Shown here: positions 19,871-27,997 of the stretch, piece by piece | How the letters are laid out: each line of letters starts with the position of its first letter | Numbering within the stretch: position 1 is the first letter of the stretch | Assembly (NCBI RefSeq): GCF_039526245.1 | Contig: NZ_BAAAIV010000008.1 | Location: 34,259-98,258, forward strand | Reading direction: 5' to 3' | DNA length: 64,000 nt | From: Arthrobacter_H rhombi | GTDB lineage: Bacteria; Actinomycetota; Actinomycetes; Actinomycetales; Micrococcaceae | Notes under the pieces: model-generated | Databases searched by the model: none | What the model was told of the DNA's origin: nothing | Seen by the model: the letters and a program-made list of their open reading frames with translations, nothing else | Translations under genes and position numbers: made by a program

Positions 19871-20004
19871 CGTTGTTTCCGGCTCCGCACGCCGCCCCTC
19901 ACTCCCGGGATGTGCCGCACGGCCCGAGGGTGGCCATGACCGGCGCCTGCCACCCCCTGCCCCGAGGGGCCAGGGGACCTCTTGGCACCTTTTTTGCACA
20001 CTAA

Positions 20005-20034
20005 TTGAACTGACCGGTCAGTTTGATTTAGACT
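20005..20034 (+). promoter_or_regulatory. Promoter of the ABC/YhgE/TetR operon, leaderless
   Basis: TTGAAC (20005-20010), 18-nt spacer, TAGACT (20029-20034), then 6 nt to the GTG start at 20041. The palindromic operator fills the gap between -35 and -10 elements, so a bound repressor would exclude polymerase. Confidence 0.6.
20008..20023. promoter_or_regulatory. 16-bp perfect palindrome, candidate TetR operator
   Basis: AACTGACCGGTCAGTT, an uninterrupted palindrome overlapping the 3' end of the -35 box. The operon it precedes ends with a TetR gene, so autoregulation is the simplest reading. The size and symmetry match typical TetR-family operators. Confidence 0.75.
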
Positions 20035-20040
20035 GGTGGA

Positions 20041-20688
20041 GTGCTGATAGCAAATGAACTCTTCATCAACGGACGCCACGGGGCCCTGGTCGAATCCACC
20101 AGCCTCAGCGTGGCGGCCGGGGAACTCCTCGTGGTCCAGGCCGAGCCGCAGACCACCCGGACGGCCTTGGCCCTTGGTCTGAGCGCCCGCATGCGTCCGG
20201 ACTCCGGGGCCGTCGCCTGGGAGGGTGACTCCTCCCTGGCCGGCGTCCGTCACGCCAGCATGATCGTTGATTCCCCGGAGATCAACGAACCCGAATCCCA
20301 CTCCAAGGTCAGGGACCTCGTCGCCGAGGACCTGGCCCTGCACCCGGGGCCCTTCTGGCGTCGCAGCAGCATCGACGATTGGTTGGAACGCCACCATGTG
20401 ACCGATCTGGCCGGCGAGTTCATCGATGCCATCGATCCGCTGGAACGACTGAAGATCATGACCCATCTGGCCCTCGAGGAGCACCAGACCAAACTCCTGG
20501 TCCTGGACACCCCCGACCGGCACGGCATTCCCGACGCCGACTGGATCGCCCACCTGGTCGAGACTGCCGCCGGACGGCGGCATCCGGCAATCATCGCCAT
20601 TGTCCAGCGCATTCCCGATGCGTGGACCGGCAAGGTGGCCACCGCCGGCCGCGACAACCTCCCCCACCCCACGGAGAACCCCGCATGA
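20041..20688 (+). CDS. Degenerate ABC-type ATPase-like protein, partner of YhgE/Pip protein
   Basis: 215 residues. The overall plan looks like an ABC ATPase domain (ELFINGRHGALVESTSLSVAAGELLVV at the start, LLVLDTPDR like a Walker B near residue 160), but the Walker A GxxGxGKS/T is replaced by AEPQTTRTAL, without the catalytic Gly-Lys pair, and no LSGGQ signature is visible (DPLERLKIMTHLAL in its place). ATP binding by the standard mode is therefore unlikely. GTG start is leaderless. The stop overlaps the ATG of the YhgE/Pip gene by 4 nt. Function unknown; a regulatory or structural partner of the membrane protein is an inference. Confidence 0.8.
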   Translation: MLIANELFINGRHGALVESTSLSVAAGELLVVQAEPQTTRTALALGLSARMRPDSGAVAWEGDSSLAGVRHASMIVDSPEINEPESHSKVRDLVAEDLALHPGPFWRRSSIDDWLERHHVTDLAGEFIDAIDPLERLKIMTHLALEEHQTKLLVLDTPDRHGIPDADWIAHLVETAAGRRHPAIIAIVQRIPDAWTGKVATAGRDNLPHPTENPA

Positions 20689-22940
20689 CCACTCTTCGAC
20701 TGGCATTATCCGAACTCAAGCGCATGACCAGCGGCGTCCTGCCGTGGCTGGCCATCGTGGCCATGACCCTGGTCCCGCTGCTCTACGGCGCGCTGTACCT
20801 CTACGCGAACTGGGACCCGTATTCCCACCTGGACAACGTCAAGGTCGCGCTCGTGAACGAGGACCAGGGATCCCAGCAGGACGGCAAGGACCTGCACGTC
20901 GGGGACGACGTCGTGGACTCCCTGCTCAAGGACGCGACGTTCGGCTGGAACGTCGTGGATTCGGAGGCAGCCGCCGAGGAAGGCGTGCGCACCGGCGAAT
21001 ACGCCTTCGCCATGACGATTCCGAAGGACTTCTCGAAGAACCTGGCCTCCCCCGAGGACTTCGACGCGGCGAAGCAGGCCATCCTGCAGGTCACCACGAA
21101 TGATGCCAACAACTACATGGTGGGCACCTTCGCCGACAAGCTAGCCGGCGAGGTCCACAACACCGTGGCCAAGGAGGTCGGCACCGAAACTGCCGACACC
21201 CTGTTGACCGGATACGGGCGCATCCACTCCCAGATGGCCAAGGCGGCCGACGGAGCCGGGGATCTCCACGACGGCGCCGTGAAGCTCGACGACGGCATCG
21301 GCTCCCTCGGCCAGGGGGCCAAGAAGCTCGACTCCGGTGCCGGTGAATTGGACGCAGGGGCCCGCAAGCTCCACGATGGCACCTCATCACTGGTGGCGGG
21401 CGAGCAGAAGCTCGTGACCGGCACGGGGCAATTGGCCTCGGGAGCCGGCAACCTGCAGGACGGCGCGGACCGCCTGGCAGGCGGCTTGGGGACGCTGGAA
21501 TCCAAGACCGCGACGCTGCCGCAGAAGACCCGTCAGCTCTCTGACGGGGCTGCCTCGGCCAACGCCGCAGGAAAGAAGCTGGCCACCGGCGCGGACCAGG
21601 TCGCCGACGGCAACGAGGAGCTCAGCGCCAAGGTGGGAAGTGCAGCCGACACCATCAAGGCCCTCCAGTCCGACGCCGACCAGCGCCTGGACGGCTCCGT
21701 CCAACAGCTGATCGATGACGGCGTGATCACCGCGGACCAGGCCCAGGCCGCCCGCGCCTCGGTCAAGAAACTGGCCGCGGACTCGGGCGTCACCGCCGAA
21801 GCCGAGAAGACCAAGAAGGAACTGGCCACCGCGCAATCGCAGATCGACCAGCTCGCGGCGGGCTCCCGGCAGGTCGCCACCGGAGCCTCCCAGCTCAGTG
21901 GCGGACTGGGAACCCTCGCCACCGGAGCCGACACCCTGGCTGATTCCACACCCGCCCTCGTCGGCGGCATCTCCGACGCTGCCGACGGCGCCGACCAGCT
22001 CTCCGCCGGAGCCGGAAAACTCGCCAGCGGAGCCAACACCCTGCAATCGGGGCAGAAGAATGCACTCTCCGGCGCCCAACAGCTCAACACCGGTGCGGCA
22101 TCCCTCGTCACCGGCACCGGATCGCTGAAACAAGGCACCACCGACCTGCGTGGGGGGATCTCCAAGCTGTCGTCCGGGGCGGATCAACTGGCCGACGGTT
22201 CCGGAACCCTGGCCACCAAGCTCTCCGACGGCACGAAACGGGTCCCCAACCCCTCGGACCCGCAGAAGACGCAGGTCTCGAACGTCATCGGCGACCCCGT
22301 CTCCGTGGCACAGACCGACCAGGCCAGCGCCGGGACCTACGGAGAGGGCCTGGCCCCGTTCTTCATGACGTTGGCCGTCTGGATCGGCGCCTTCATCCTG
22401 GTGCAGATCATGCGTCCGGTGACCCACCGGGCCCTGGCGTCCAACGCCGCCTCCTGGAAGATCGCGATCGGCGGCTGGCTGCCGTTCCTGTTCCTGTCCA
22501 TGCTGCAGGCCACGGTGCTCTACGGCGTGGTGCTTTACGGCCTCGGCCTGGAGACGGCCCACCCGTGGCTGACCTGGGGGTTGTTCCTGATGGCGAGCGT
22601 CGCGTTCACGGCGCTGGTACAAGGCATCTGCGCCCTGCTCGGCACCCCCGGCAAGCTCGTGGTGCTGGTGCTGCTGGTGCTGCAGCTGGTCTCCGCCGGC
22701 GGCACCTTCCCCTGGGAGACCACACCGGATCCGCTGCATGTGGCCCACAACCTGTTGCCCATGGGCCACGTGATCACCGGCCTACGGCACCTGATGTATG
22801 GTGCGACGCTCGACGGACTTGTCCCGCTCGTGCTGGCGTTGCTGGGCTACGCGGCGATCGGCTTGGCCATGAGCGTGCTCGCCGTCCACCGCGGCAAGAC
22901 CTGGACCCTGAAGACGCTGCACCCCGAGCTGGCGGCATGA
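20685..22940 (+). CDS. YhgE/Pip-family membrane protein
   Basis: 751 residues. N-terminal membrane segment (WLAIVAMTLVPLLYGALYLYANWDPY) followed by VKVALVNEDQG, the hallmark start of YhgE/Pip proteins and of ABC-2-type transporter relatives. Residues about 185-530 are a long extracytoplasmic region of repeats of the type L-x-x-G-A-x-x-L (GAVKLDDGIGSLGQGAKKLDS and so on), expected to form extended helices. The C-terminal about 210 residues hold five to six membrane segments (FFMTLAVWIGAFILVQIM, then WLPFLFLSMLQATVLYGVVLY). Related proteins include the phage infection protein of Lactococcus and ESX/type VII-associated EsaA-like proteins. The transport role is unproven. Overlaps both neighbours by 4 nt. 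Confidence 0.88.
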   Translation: MTTLRLALSELKRMTSGVLPWLAIVAMTLVPLLYGALYLYANWDPYSHLDNVKVALVNEDQGSQQDGKDLHVGDDVVDSLLKDATFGWNVVDSEAAAEEGVRTGEYAFAMTIPKDFSKNLASPEDFDAAKQAILQVTTNDANNYMVGTFADKLAGEVHNTVAKEVGTETADTLLTGYGRIHSQMAKAADGAGDLHDGAVKLDDGIGSLGQGAKKLDSGAGELDAGARKLHDGTSSLVAGEQKLVTGTGQLASGAGNLQDGADRLAGGLGTLESKTATLPQKTRQLSDGAASANAAGKKLATGADQVADGNEELSAKVGSAADTIKALQSDADQRLDGSVQQLIDDGVITADQAQAARASVKKLAADSGVTAEAEKTKKELATAQSQIDQLAAGSRQVATGASQLSGGLGTLATGADTLADSTPALVGGISDAADGADQLSAGAGKLASGANTLQSGQKNALSGAQQLNTGAASLVTGTGSLKQGTTDLRGGISKLSSGADQLADGSGTLATKLSDGTKRVPNPSDPQKTQVSNVIGDPVSVAQTDQASAGTYGEGLAPFFMTLAVWIGAFILVQIMRPVTHRALASNAASWKIAIGGWLPFLFLSMLQATVLYGVVLYGLGLETAHPWLTWGLFLMASVAFTALVQGICALLGTPGKLVVLVLLVLQLVSAGGTFPWETTPDPLHVAHNLLPMGHVITGLRHLMYGATLDGLVPLVLALLGYAAIGLAMSVLAVHRGKTWTLKTLHPELAA

Positions 22941-23527
22941 CCGGTCGGCAACGCGTCCGGGCCACCGGCTCGAAGCACAAGCTCTTCGCCGCCTCCATGA
23001 CGCTGATCGGCGAGCGGGGCCACCACCAGGTCACCGTCGACGAGATCGCCGCTGCGGCCGGCGTCTCCAAGGGTACGGTCTACTACAACTTCGGCTCCAA
23101 GGCCCAGCTGATCGGCCAGCTGATCCGCTTCGGCGCGGATGTGCTCTTCGAGCGGTTGGAAAAGGGCGTCGCGGATCCCGATCCGCTCACCGGATTCCGG
23201 GACATGATCGCCGCTTCGTTGGAGTTCATGGAGGAATACCCGGCGTTCGCGCAGCTGTGGATCACCGAGCAGTGGCAGACCCCCAGCGAGTGGTCCGATA
23301 CCCTCTTGGAACTGCGCGGGGAGATCATCGGCGTCATCGCCGACGCGTTGGAGCGTTTGCGCGCAACCGGTGGGCACCCGGCGCTGGAGCGCGCGGACCC
23401 GGCTGCCCTGGCCACCGCGGTCTTCGGTGCGGTGCTGATCATCGGCCGCGACAGGCATGTCTTCCACGCCGAGCGCAGCATCGCCACCTGTGTCGATGCC
23501 GTGACCGCGTTCGCCGCCATCGGCTGA
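22937..23527 (+). CDS. TetR/AcrR-family transcriptional regulator
   Basis: 196 residues. N-terminal HTH: LFAASMTLIGERGHHQVTVDEIAAAAGVSKGTVYYNFGSKAQLI (residues about 14-57), a textbook TetR helix-turn-helix; variable ligand domain after it. ATG overlaps the YhgE/Pip stop by 4 nt (ATGA), making it the last gene of a coupled three-gene operon. Probable repressor of its own operon through the palindrome AACTGACCGGTCAGTT at 20008-20023. Ligand unknown; the partner gene suggests an envelope-acting compound. Confidence 0.92.
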   Translation: MTGRQRVRATGSKHKLFAASMTLIGERGHHQVTVDEIAAAAGVSKGTVYYNFGSKAQLIGQLIRFGADVLFERLEKGVADPDPLTGFRDMIAASLEFMEEYPAFAQLWITEQWQTPSEWSDTLLELRGEIIGVIADALERLRATGGHPALERADPAALATAVFGAVLIIGRDRHVFHAERSIATCVDAVTAFAAIG

Positions 23528-23546
23528 GGCACCGGGCGACGCCGAC

Positions 23547-24071
23547 TCAGGGCCGCGGGACCATGAACCCGGTGACCCGGGCGTCCCGGCCGTCGAGTTC
23601 GGCCCACGGCTTCCGCGATTCCAACAGGGTCAGCCCCAGCGTCGGATACCGGGTGGCCAGCTCCATCACCGGCTCCTCCTCCGACTCCACCGAGGCCAAG
23701 GCCATTGCCACCTCCTGGACGGTCGGCAGGTGTCCGATGACCAACAGGGTCGAGACGGCCTCGGGCGTCTCGTTGATGACAGAGACCAGTTGCGTGGCCG
23801 AGGCGCCATACACCCGCGAATCCAGATACGGGGTGGGGCCCTTCTCCCCCAGCTCGCTGGATACCCAGGCGCAGGTGGACCGGGCGCGCAGCGCGTCCGA
23901 GCACACGATGTAGTCGGGGATCCAGCCGTTCGCCACCATCCAGGCGCCCGCCGACGGGGCCTCGCGGTTGCCACGGGTGGCCAGCGGCCGCTCGTGGTCC
24001 TCGACGCCGAACGGGAACTCGGCCTTGGCATGGCGCAGGAGCATCAGGCGCTTCACATCGTGCTGGCTCAT
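23547..24071 (-). CDS. SixA-type histidine phosphatase family protein
   Basis: 174 residues. N-terminal LMLLRHAKAEFP is the RHG phosphohistidine loop of the SixA branch; a second conserved His lies in LLVIGHLPTVQEVA. SixA in E. coli dephosphorylates phosphohistidine on PTS/phosphorelay proteins; actinobacterial members are of unknown substrate. Leaderless start (TAAACT 6 nt before ATG). It lies convergent to the TetR gene with a 19-nt gap. Confidence 0.88.
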   Translation of the reverse strand: MSQHDVKRLMLLRHAKAEFPFGVEDHERPLATRGNREAPSAGAWMVANGWIPDYIVCSDALRARSTCAWVSSELGEKGPTPYLDSRVYGASATQLVSVINETPEAVSTLLVIGHLPTVQEVAMALASVESEEEPVMELATRYPTLGLTLLESRKPWAELDGRDARVTGFMVPRP

Positions 24072-24077
24072 GCCACC

Positions 24078-24083
24078 AGTTTA
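24078..24083 (-). promoter_or_regulatory. TAAACT -10 box, leaderless start of the SixA-type gene
   Basis: Minus strand TAAACT, GGTGGC, ATG (24071). Confidence 0.5.
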
Positions 24084-24129
24084 GGTGCCAGCGGTTGCCG
24101 GAACAGCAGGCGGCGGAACCGTGGAGACG

Positions 24130-24167
24130 ACGACGGCGATGCCCCGGGAAGGGGGCATCGCCGTCGT
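24130..24167. terminator. 16-bp hairpin after the winged-helix regulator
   Basis: ACGACGGCGATGCCCC (24130-24145) with its exact reverse complement (24152-24167), 6-nt loop. Lies 16 nt beyond the stop of the minus-strand regulator gene. Outer arm ACGACGGCG is shared with the pckG terminator. Confidence 0.8.
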
Positions 24168-24183
24168 GCGCTGTGGTGCTGGA

Positions 24184-24993
24184 TCAGATGCTGTACTCCG
24201 GGGCGGCCCAGACGATGACCTCGGGGTGCTCGTAGAAGCGGTAGCCCTGCCCACGCACAGTGCGCACGGTGTTGGCCAGGCGGCCGAGCTTGGAGCGCAG
24301 GCGGCGGATGTGCACGTCGATGGTGCGCTCGTTGGGGACCTCTTCGGCGTTGCGCCACAGGTTGGTCAGCAGCTCGTCGCGGCCGACGGTGCGGGCGCCG
24401 TTCTCCACCAGGTAGTTCAGCAGCTCGAACTCCTTGAAGGTGAGGTTCAGCGTCTGGCCATCCAGGTGGACCTCGCGGCGCGAGAGGTCGATCAACACGC
24501 CGGAGGGCCGCGGTGCGGCGGCCTGCTGGCGGGTGGCTTCGGTGCGCGGGCGGCGGGCCACCGTCGGGTCCCCCAGGGCCTGGCGCACGACGTCGATGCT
24601 CTCACCCGGGGCGCTGGCCGGTGCCAGGGCCACGGCGGCGTGGGTCTGGGCCTCCGGGGACAGCGTCTGCAGGTAGGCGCGCACCTGGGTGGCCAGCTTG
24701 CCCAGCGAGGTGCCCTGCTCCTGCGCGGTCGCCTCGTCGAGGCCGACGTAGAGAACGAAGCCGCGGGCCTCGGTGTCGCGTTCGACGGCCTGCGGGCCCG
24801 GGGTGCCATTGCCGGCCACGACCGGAGTGGGTGCGGTCACCGGCTGGCGCTCCTGCGGTGCGGGCACGGCGTGGAGCTGGCGGTAGCCCTGCGGTGCGCC
24901 ATATTCCCCATGGCCGCCCCCTTGACGCTGGGCAGCCGCGCGGTTCTGCGCGTTGCGGATGGAGATGTGGACGTATCCGGACGTAACAGACAT
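24184..24993 (-). CDS. Winged-helix (OmpR/PhoB DNA-binding domain) transcriptional regulator
   Basis: 269 residues. The C-terminal about 100 residues form an OmpR-type winged helix (LTFKEFELLNYLVENGARTV, ELLTNLW, RTIDVHIRRLRSKLG, VRTVRGQGYRFYE). There is no receiver domain: no DD/D/K phosphorylation pattern in the N-terminal 165 residues. That part opens SGYVHISIRNAQNRAAAQRQ, then a Gln/Gly/Pro-rich linker, then a small alpha/beta-looking segment (GFVLYVGLDEATAQEQ...LAPASAPGESIDVVRQALGD). I do not know the signal it senses. The ATG at 24993 has GAGG 8 nt upstream. A 607-nt gene-free region separates it from the divergent response regulator. Confidence 0.85.
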   Translation of the reverse strand: MSVTSGYVHISIRNAQNRAAAQRQGGGHGEYGAPQGYRQLHAVPAPQERQPVTAPTPVVAGNGTPGPQAVERDTEARGFVLYVGLDEATAQEQGTSLGKLATQVRAYLQTLSPEAQTHAAVALAPASAPGESIDVVRQALGDPTVARRPRTEATRQQAAAPRPSGVLIDLSRREVHLDGQTLNLTFKEFELLNYLVENGARTVGRDELLTNLWRNAEEVPNERTIDVHIRRLRSKLGRLANTVRTVRGQGYRFYEHPEVIVWAAPEYSI

Positions 24994-25600
24994 GGTGGAA
25001 CCTCTAACTGTGCGAAAAGTCGGTGAACTGTCTTGGGGGCAGCTGTCCGGCGTCGTGCAGGTGGCGGCGACCGGTCCAGCCGTGCTTCGGATCTTCGGCG
25101 GGTGGGAAGAAGCTAGGCCGACATTCGACAACAGCTGCGCGCACGTCCGACTCCATGGCCCCAACGGGGGCCGCTGGCCGCGAGTGCTGCTGGTTCGATG
25201 TTCACAAGGACCAGTCTTGCCGTAATAAAACGAACCCGCAAGTAATATTCATCGCATCTGTCCATATAGTGAGACGGAATCCTTACTTTGTGAGGTGTTT
25301 CACATTGCGCAGTTCTCTGAAGTGAACCCTTTGGATGCAGCGGTTTGGCCAGTCAAGCGCTTAACGAGTGTTCGAATTGACCACTCCGAGGGCGTGATGC
25401 GAATCCTAAAACAAGGCATGCATAGTTATGCGTGACAGGCATTTTTCCGGTTCATGGGCTTGACTATCCCGGCGCTGCGGTGGGTAATTCGGGGCTCACC
25501 ACCACCACGACGGGCCGGTTAGTGTAGGAGGCACAGGGTTCACAGCCCGGACACAGCTTCATCCCAGCCCGGCCCTATAGGTGCAGAGGAGTATCGACTC
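24994..25600. other. 607-nt gene-free, AT-richer control region
   Basis: Between the divergent winged-helix regulator and response regulator genes. The centre (about 25200-25450) is clearly AT-richer than the rest of the window (CGTAATAAAACG, AAGTAATATTCATC, ATGCATAGTTATGCG). A possible promoter for the response regulator is TTGACT (25460-25465), 19-nt spacer, TAATTC (25485-25490). GAGGAG lies 9-14 nt before the ATG at 25601. No convincing coding frame. Confidence 0.6.
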
Positions 25601-26341
25601 ATGACGAACTCGCAGTTCTCCCCGAACCAGCTCCCCCGACTGGAACACCCCGATGGAACCCCCATCCGGGCCCTGGTGGTCGACGACGAGCCGTCGCTGG
25701 CCGAATTGGTGAGCATGGGGGTGCGCATGCTCGGATGGCAGGTCAAGGTTGCCGGCGATGGCCCCTCTGCGGTGCAGGAGGCGAGGTCGTTCAATCCGGA
25801 CATCCTGGTGCTGGACTGGATGCTCCCCGGATTCGACGGTCCGGAGGTGCTGCGCAAGATCCGTGCGTTCCAGCCCGAGGTCCCCGCCTTGTTCCTGACC
25901 GCCAAAGATGCGGTGGAGAACCGGATCGAGGGCCTCTCCCTCGGTGGCGACGACTATGTCACCAAGCCGTTCAGCCTCGAGGAGGTGCTGCTGCGCCTGC
26001 ACCGGCTCGTGGAACGCTCCGGGGCGGCGAAGGCCGACGCCGCCGAACTGGTGGTCGGGGACCTGGTCATGAACCTGGACATGCGTGAGGTCAGCCGCGG
26101 CGGGGACATCGTGAACCTCACCGCCACCGAGTTCGACCTGCTGCACTACCTGATGGAGAACTCCCGGCGGGTGATGTCCAAGAACCAGATCCTGGACAGC
26201 GTGTGGCAGTACGACTTCGGCGGCCAGGCCAACATCGTGGAGCTCTACGTCTCCTACCTGCGCAAGAAGATCGACGCCGGGCGAGAGCCCATGATCCACA
26301 CGGTCCGCGGCGCCGGGTATGTGCTGAAGCCCGCGCCGTGA
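25601..26341 (+). CDS. OmpR/PhoB-family response regulator
   Basis: 246 residues. Receiver domain: ALVVDDEPSLAELV (acidic pocket), phospho-acceptor Asp72 in LVLDWMLPGFDG, Thr in FLTAKDA and Lys in YVTKPFS. C-terminal winged helix: LTATEFDLLHYLMENSRRV, NQILDSVWQYDF, VELYVSYLRKKID, HTVRGAGYVLK. Its stop overlaps the GTG start of the histidine kinase by 4 nt, so they form one two-component system. The next two genes are glycosyltransferases, the likely regulon. Confidence 0.95.
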   Translation: MTNSQFSPNQLPRLEHPDGTPIRALVVDDEPSLAELVSMGVRMLGWQVKVAGDGPSAVQEARSFNPDILVLDWMLPGFDGPEVLRKIRAFQPEVPALFLTAKDAVENRIEGLSLGGDDYVTKPFSLEEVLLRLHRLVERSGAAKADAAELVVGDLVMNLDMREVSRGGDIVNLTATEFDLLHYLMENSRRVMSKNQILDSVWQYDFGGQANIVELYVSYLRKKIDAGREPMIHTVRGAGYVLKPAP

Positions 26342-27918
26342 GCTCCACCGCTCCCCCGAAACCCACAGAGCCACCCACCGGAGCGGACCACCCGACAGGT
26401 CCCGGGCATCCGGCCAAGCACTGGTCGCTGCGGGCCCGCATGCTGGCCGCGCTCATCGCACTCCTGGCCCTGATCTGCCTGGTGATCGGCGTCTTCACGC
26501 ACACGGTGATGAGCAACAGCCTGTACGGCCAACTGGACGAGCAGCTGGAACAGGCCTCCAACCGCGCTGCGGCCTTCGACGGCAACGCCTCGGGCCAGGG
26601 CAGCAATGCCCCCGACCCCCTGAATGCCCCGGGGCAGGGATCCGGCACGTTGAATGCGCGCATCGAGGGCAATACCATCCTCATCGGCGGCGTCCTGGAC
26701 CGCGAGACCGGGGTACGCAAGCAGCTCAACGAGAAGGACGCCCAGCAGCTGGCCGAGGTGGCTGCCGATGCAACGCCGTCCACCCAGGACCTCTCCGTGG
26801 GCCGCTACCGGCTCATGGCCGTCACCTCCACCGATTCCGGGCACCCCGCGGCGGGCGCCTCCGGGAAGTCGATCCTGATCACCGGGCTACCCGTGGAGAA
26901 CACGCGGCGGACCCTGTTCTCGCTGGACATCACCATGCTCCTGGTGGCGTCCTCCGGCCTGGTGGCCACCGGCCTGATCGGGTCGGTGATCGTGCGCCGG
27001 TCGCTGGTCCAGCTCGAGCGTGTCTCCTCGGTCGCCGGGTCGGTCGCCGAACTGCCCCTGGATGTGGGCGAGGTCCGGCTGGCCCAACGCGTCGCCGCCG
27101 CCGATGCCGAACCGGGCACGGAGGCAGGGAACATGGGCCATGCGCTCAACGCCCTGCTGGACAATGTCGAGTCGGCGCTGGAGGTCCGCCAGAATTCGGA
27201 GGCACGCATGCGCCGATTCGTCGCCGATGCCTCCCACGAGCTGCGCACCCCCTTGGCCGCCGTACGGGGGTATTCGGAACTCGTGGCCGCCACCGAACAC
27301 CTCAGCGCCGACGGACGGACCTCCCTGGGACGCGTCGTGGAGCAAAGCCACCGCATGGGCTCGCTGGTGGAGGACCTGCTCCTGCTGGCCCGCCTCGACG
27401 AAGGACAGAAGCCCACCACCGTCGACGTCGACCTGACCCAGGTCGCCCTGGAAACCGCGCGCGACTTCCAGGTGGCGGCCCCCACGCACCGGTGGCGGCT
27501 CAACCTGCCCGACGAGCCGGTGGTGGTCCGCGGCGACGGGACGCAGCTGGCCCGCGTGCTGAACAACCTGCTCTCCAACGCGCGCAAGCACACCGTGGAG
27601 GGGACCACCGTGGACATCGGCGTGGCCCGCTCGGCCGACGCCCGGCATGGGGTCCTCACCGTCACCGACGACGGCGAGGGCATCGACGCGGAGTTCCTGC
27701 CCCAGGTCTTCGCCCGCTTCACCCGGGCCGACAATGCCCGCTCCGGCGCCGAGGGGACCGTGGGGCTGGGGTTGCCGATCGTGCGCGGCATCGTCGAATC
27801 CCACGGCGGAACCATCCACGTCAGTAGCCGTCCCGGGCACACCGAGTTCGAGGTCCGGCTGCCGCTGGCCTTCGACCTGCCCCCGCGTCCGGACCAGCCC
27901 CCGCAGTCCGCCGCGTAA
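26338..27918 (+). CDS. Sensor histidine kinase
   Basis: 526 residues; GTG start overlapping the response regulator stop. Topology: Pro-rich cytoplasmic start, membrane segment 1 (MLAALIALLALICLVIGVF), an extracytoplasmic sensor of about 145 residues, membrane segment 2 (MLLVASSGLVATGLIGSVIV), HAMP-like linker, HisKA with His300 in DASHELRTPLAAV, then HATPase: NNLLSNARKH (N box), DDGEGID (G1), FARFTRADNAR (F box), GTVGLGLPIV (G2). All catalytic boxes intact. Signal unknown; the extracytoplasmic loop suggests an envelope signal. Confidence 0.95.
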   Translation: MSSTAPPKPTEPPTGADHPTGPGHPAKHWSLRARMLAALIALLALICLVIGVFTHTVMSNSLYGQLDEQLEQASNRAAAFDGNASGQGSNAPDPLNAPGQGSGTLNARIEGNTILIGGVLDRETGVRKQLNEKDAQQLAEVAADATPSTQDLSVGRYRLMAVTSTDSGHPAAGASGKSILITGLPVENTRRTLFSLDITMLLVASSGLVATGLIGSVIVRRSLVQLERVSSVAGSVAELPLDVGEVRLAQRVAAADAEPGTEAGNMGHALNALLDNVESALEVRQNSEARMRRFVADASHELRTPLAAVRGYSELVAATEHLSADGRTSLGRVVEQSHRMGSLVEDLLLLARLDEGQKPTTVDVDLTQVALETARDFQVAAPTHRWRLNLPDEPVVVRGDGTQLARVLNNLLSNARKHTVEGTTVDIGVARSADARHGVLTVTDDGEGIDAEFLPQVFARFTRADNARSGAEGTVGLGLPIVRGIVESHGGTIHVSSRPGHTEFEVRLPLAFDLPPRPDQPPQSAA

Positions 27919-27997
27919 CCGGCAACCGGAGGACGTTCACAGATCCACCACAGCCCCACCCCATCGCCGCCACAAGTGCGGTGGGGAAGCTGTTTCC

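Noticed and set aside
20041..20688. Functional ABC transporter ATPase
   Set aside because: Walker A and signature motifs are missing, so a normal ATPase call is not supported.
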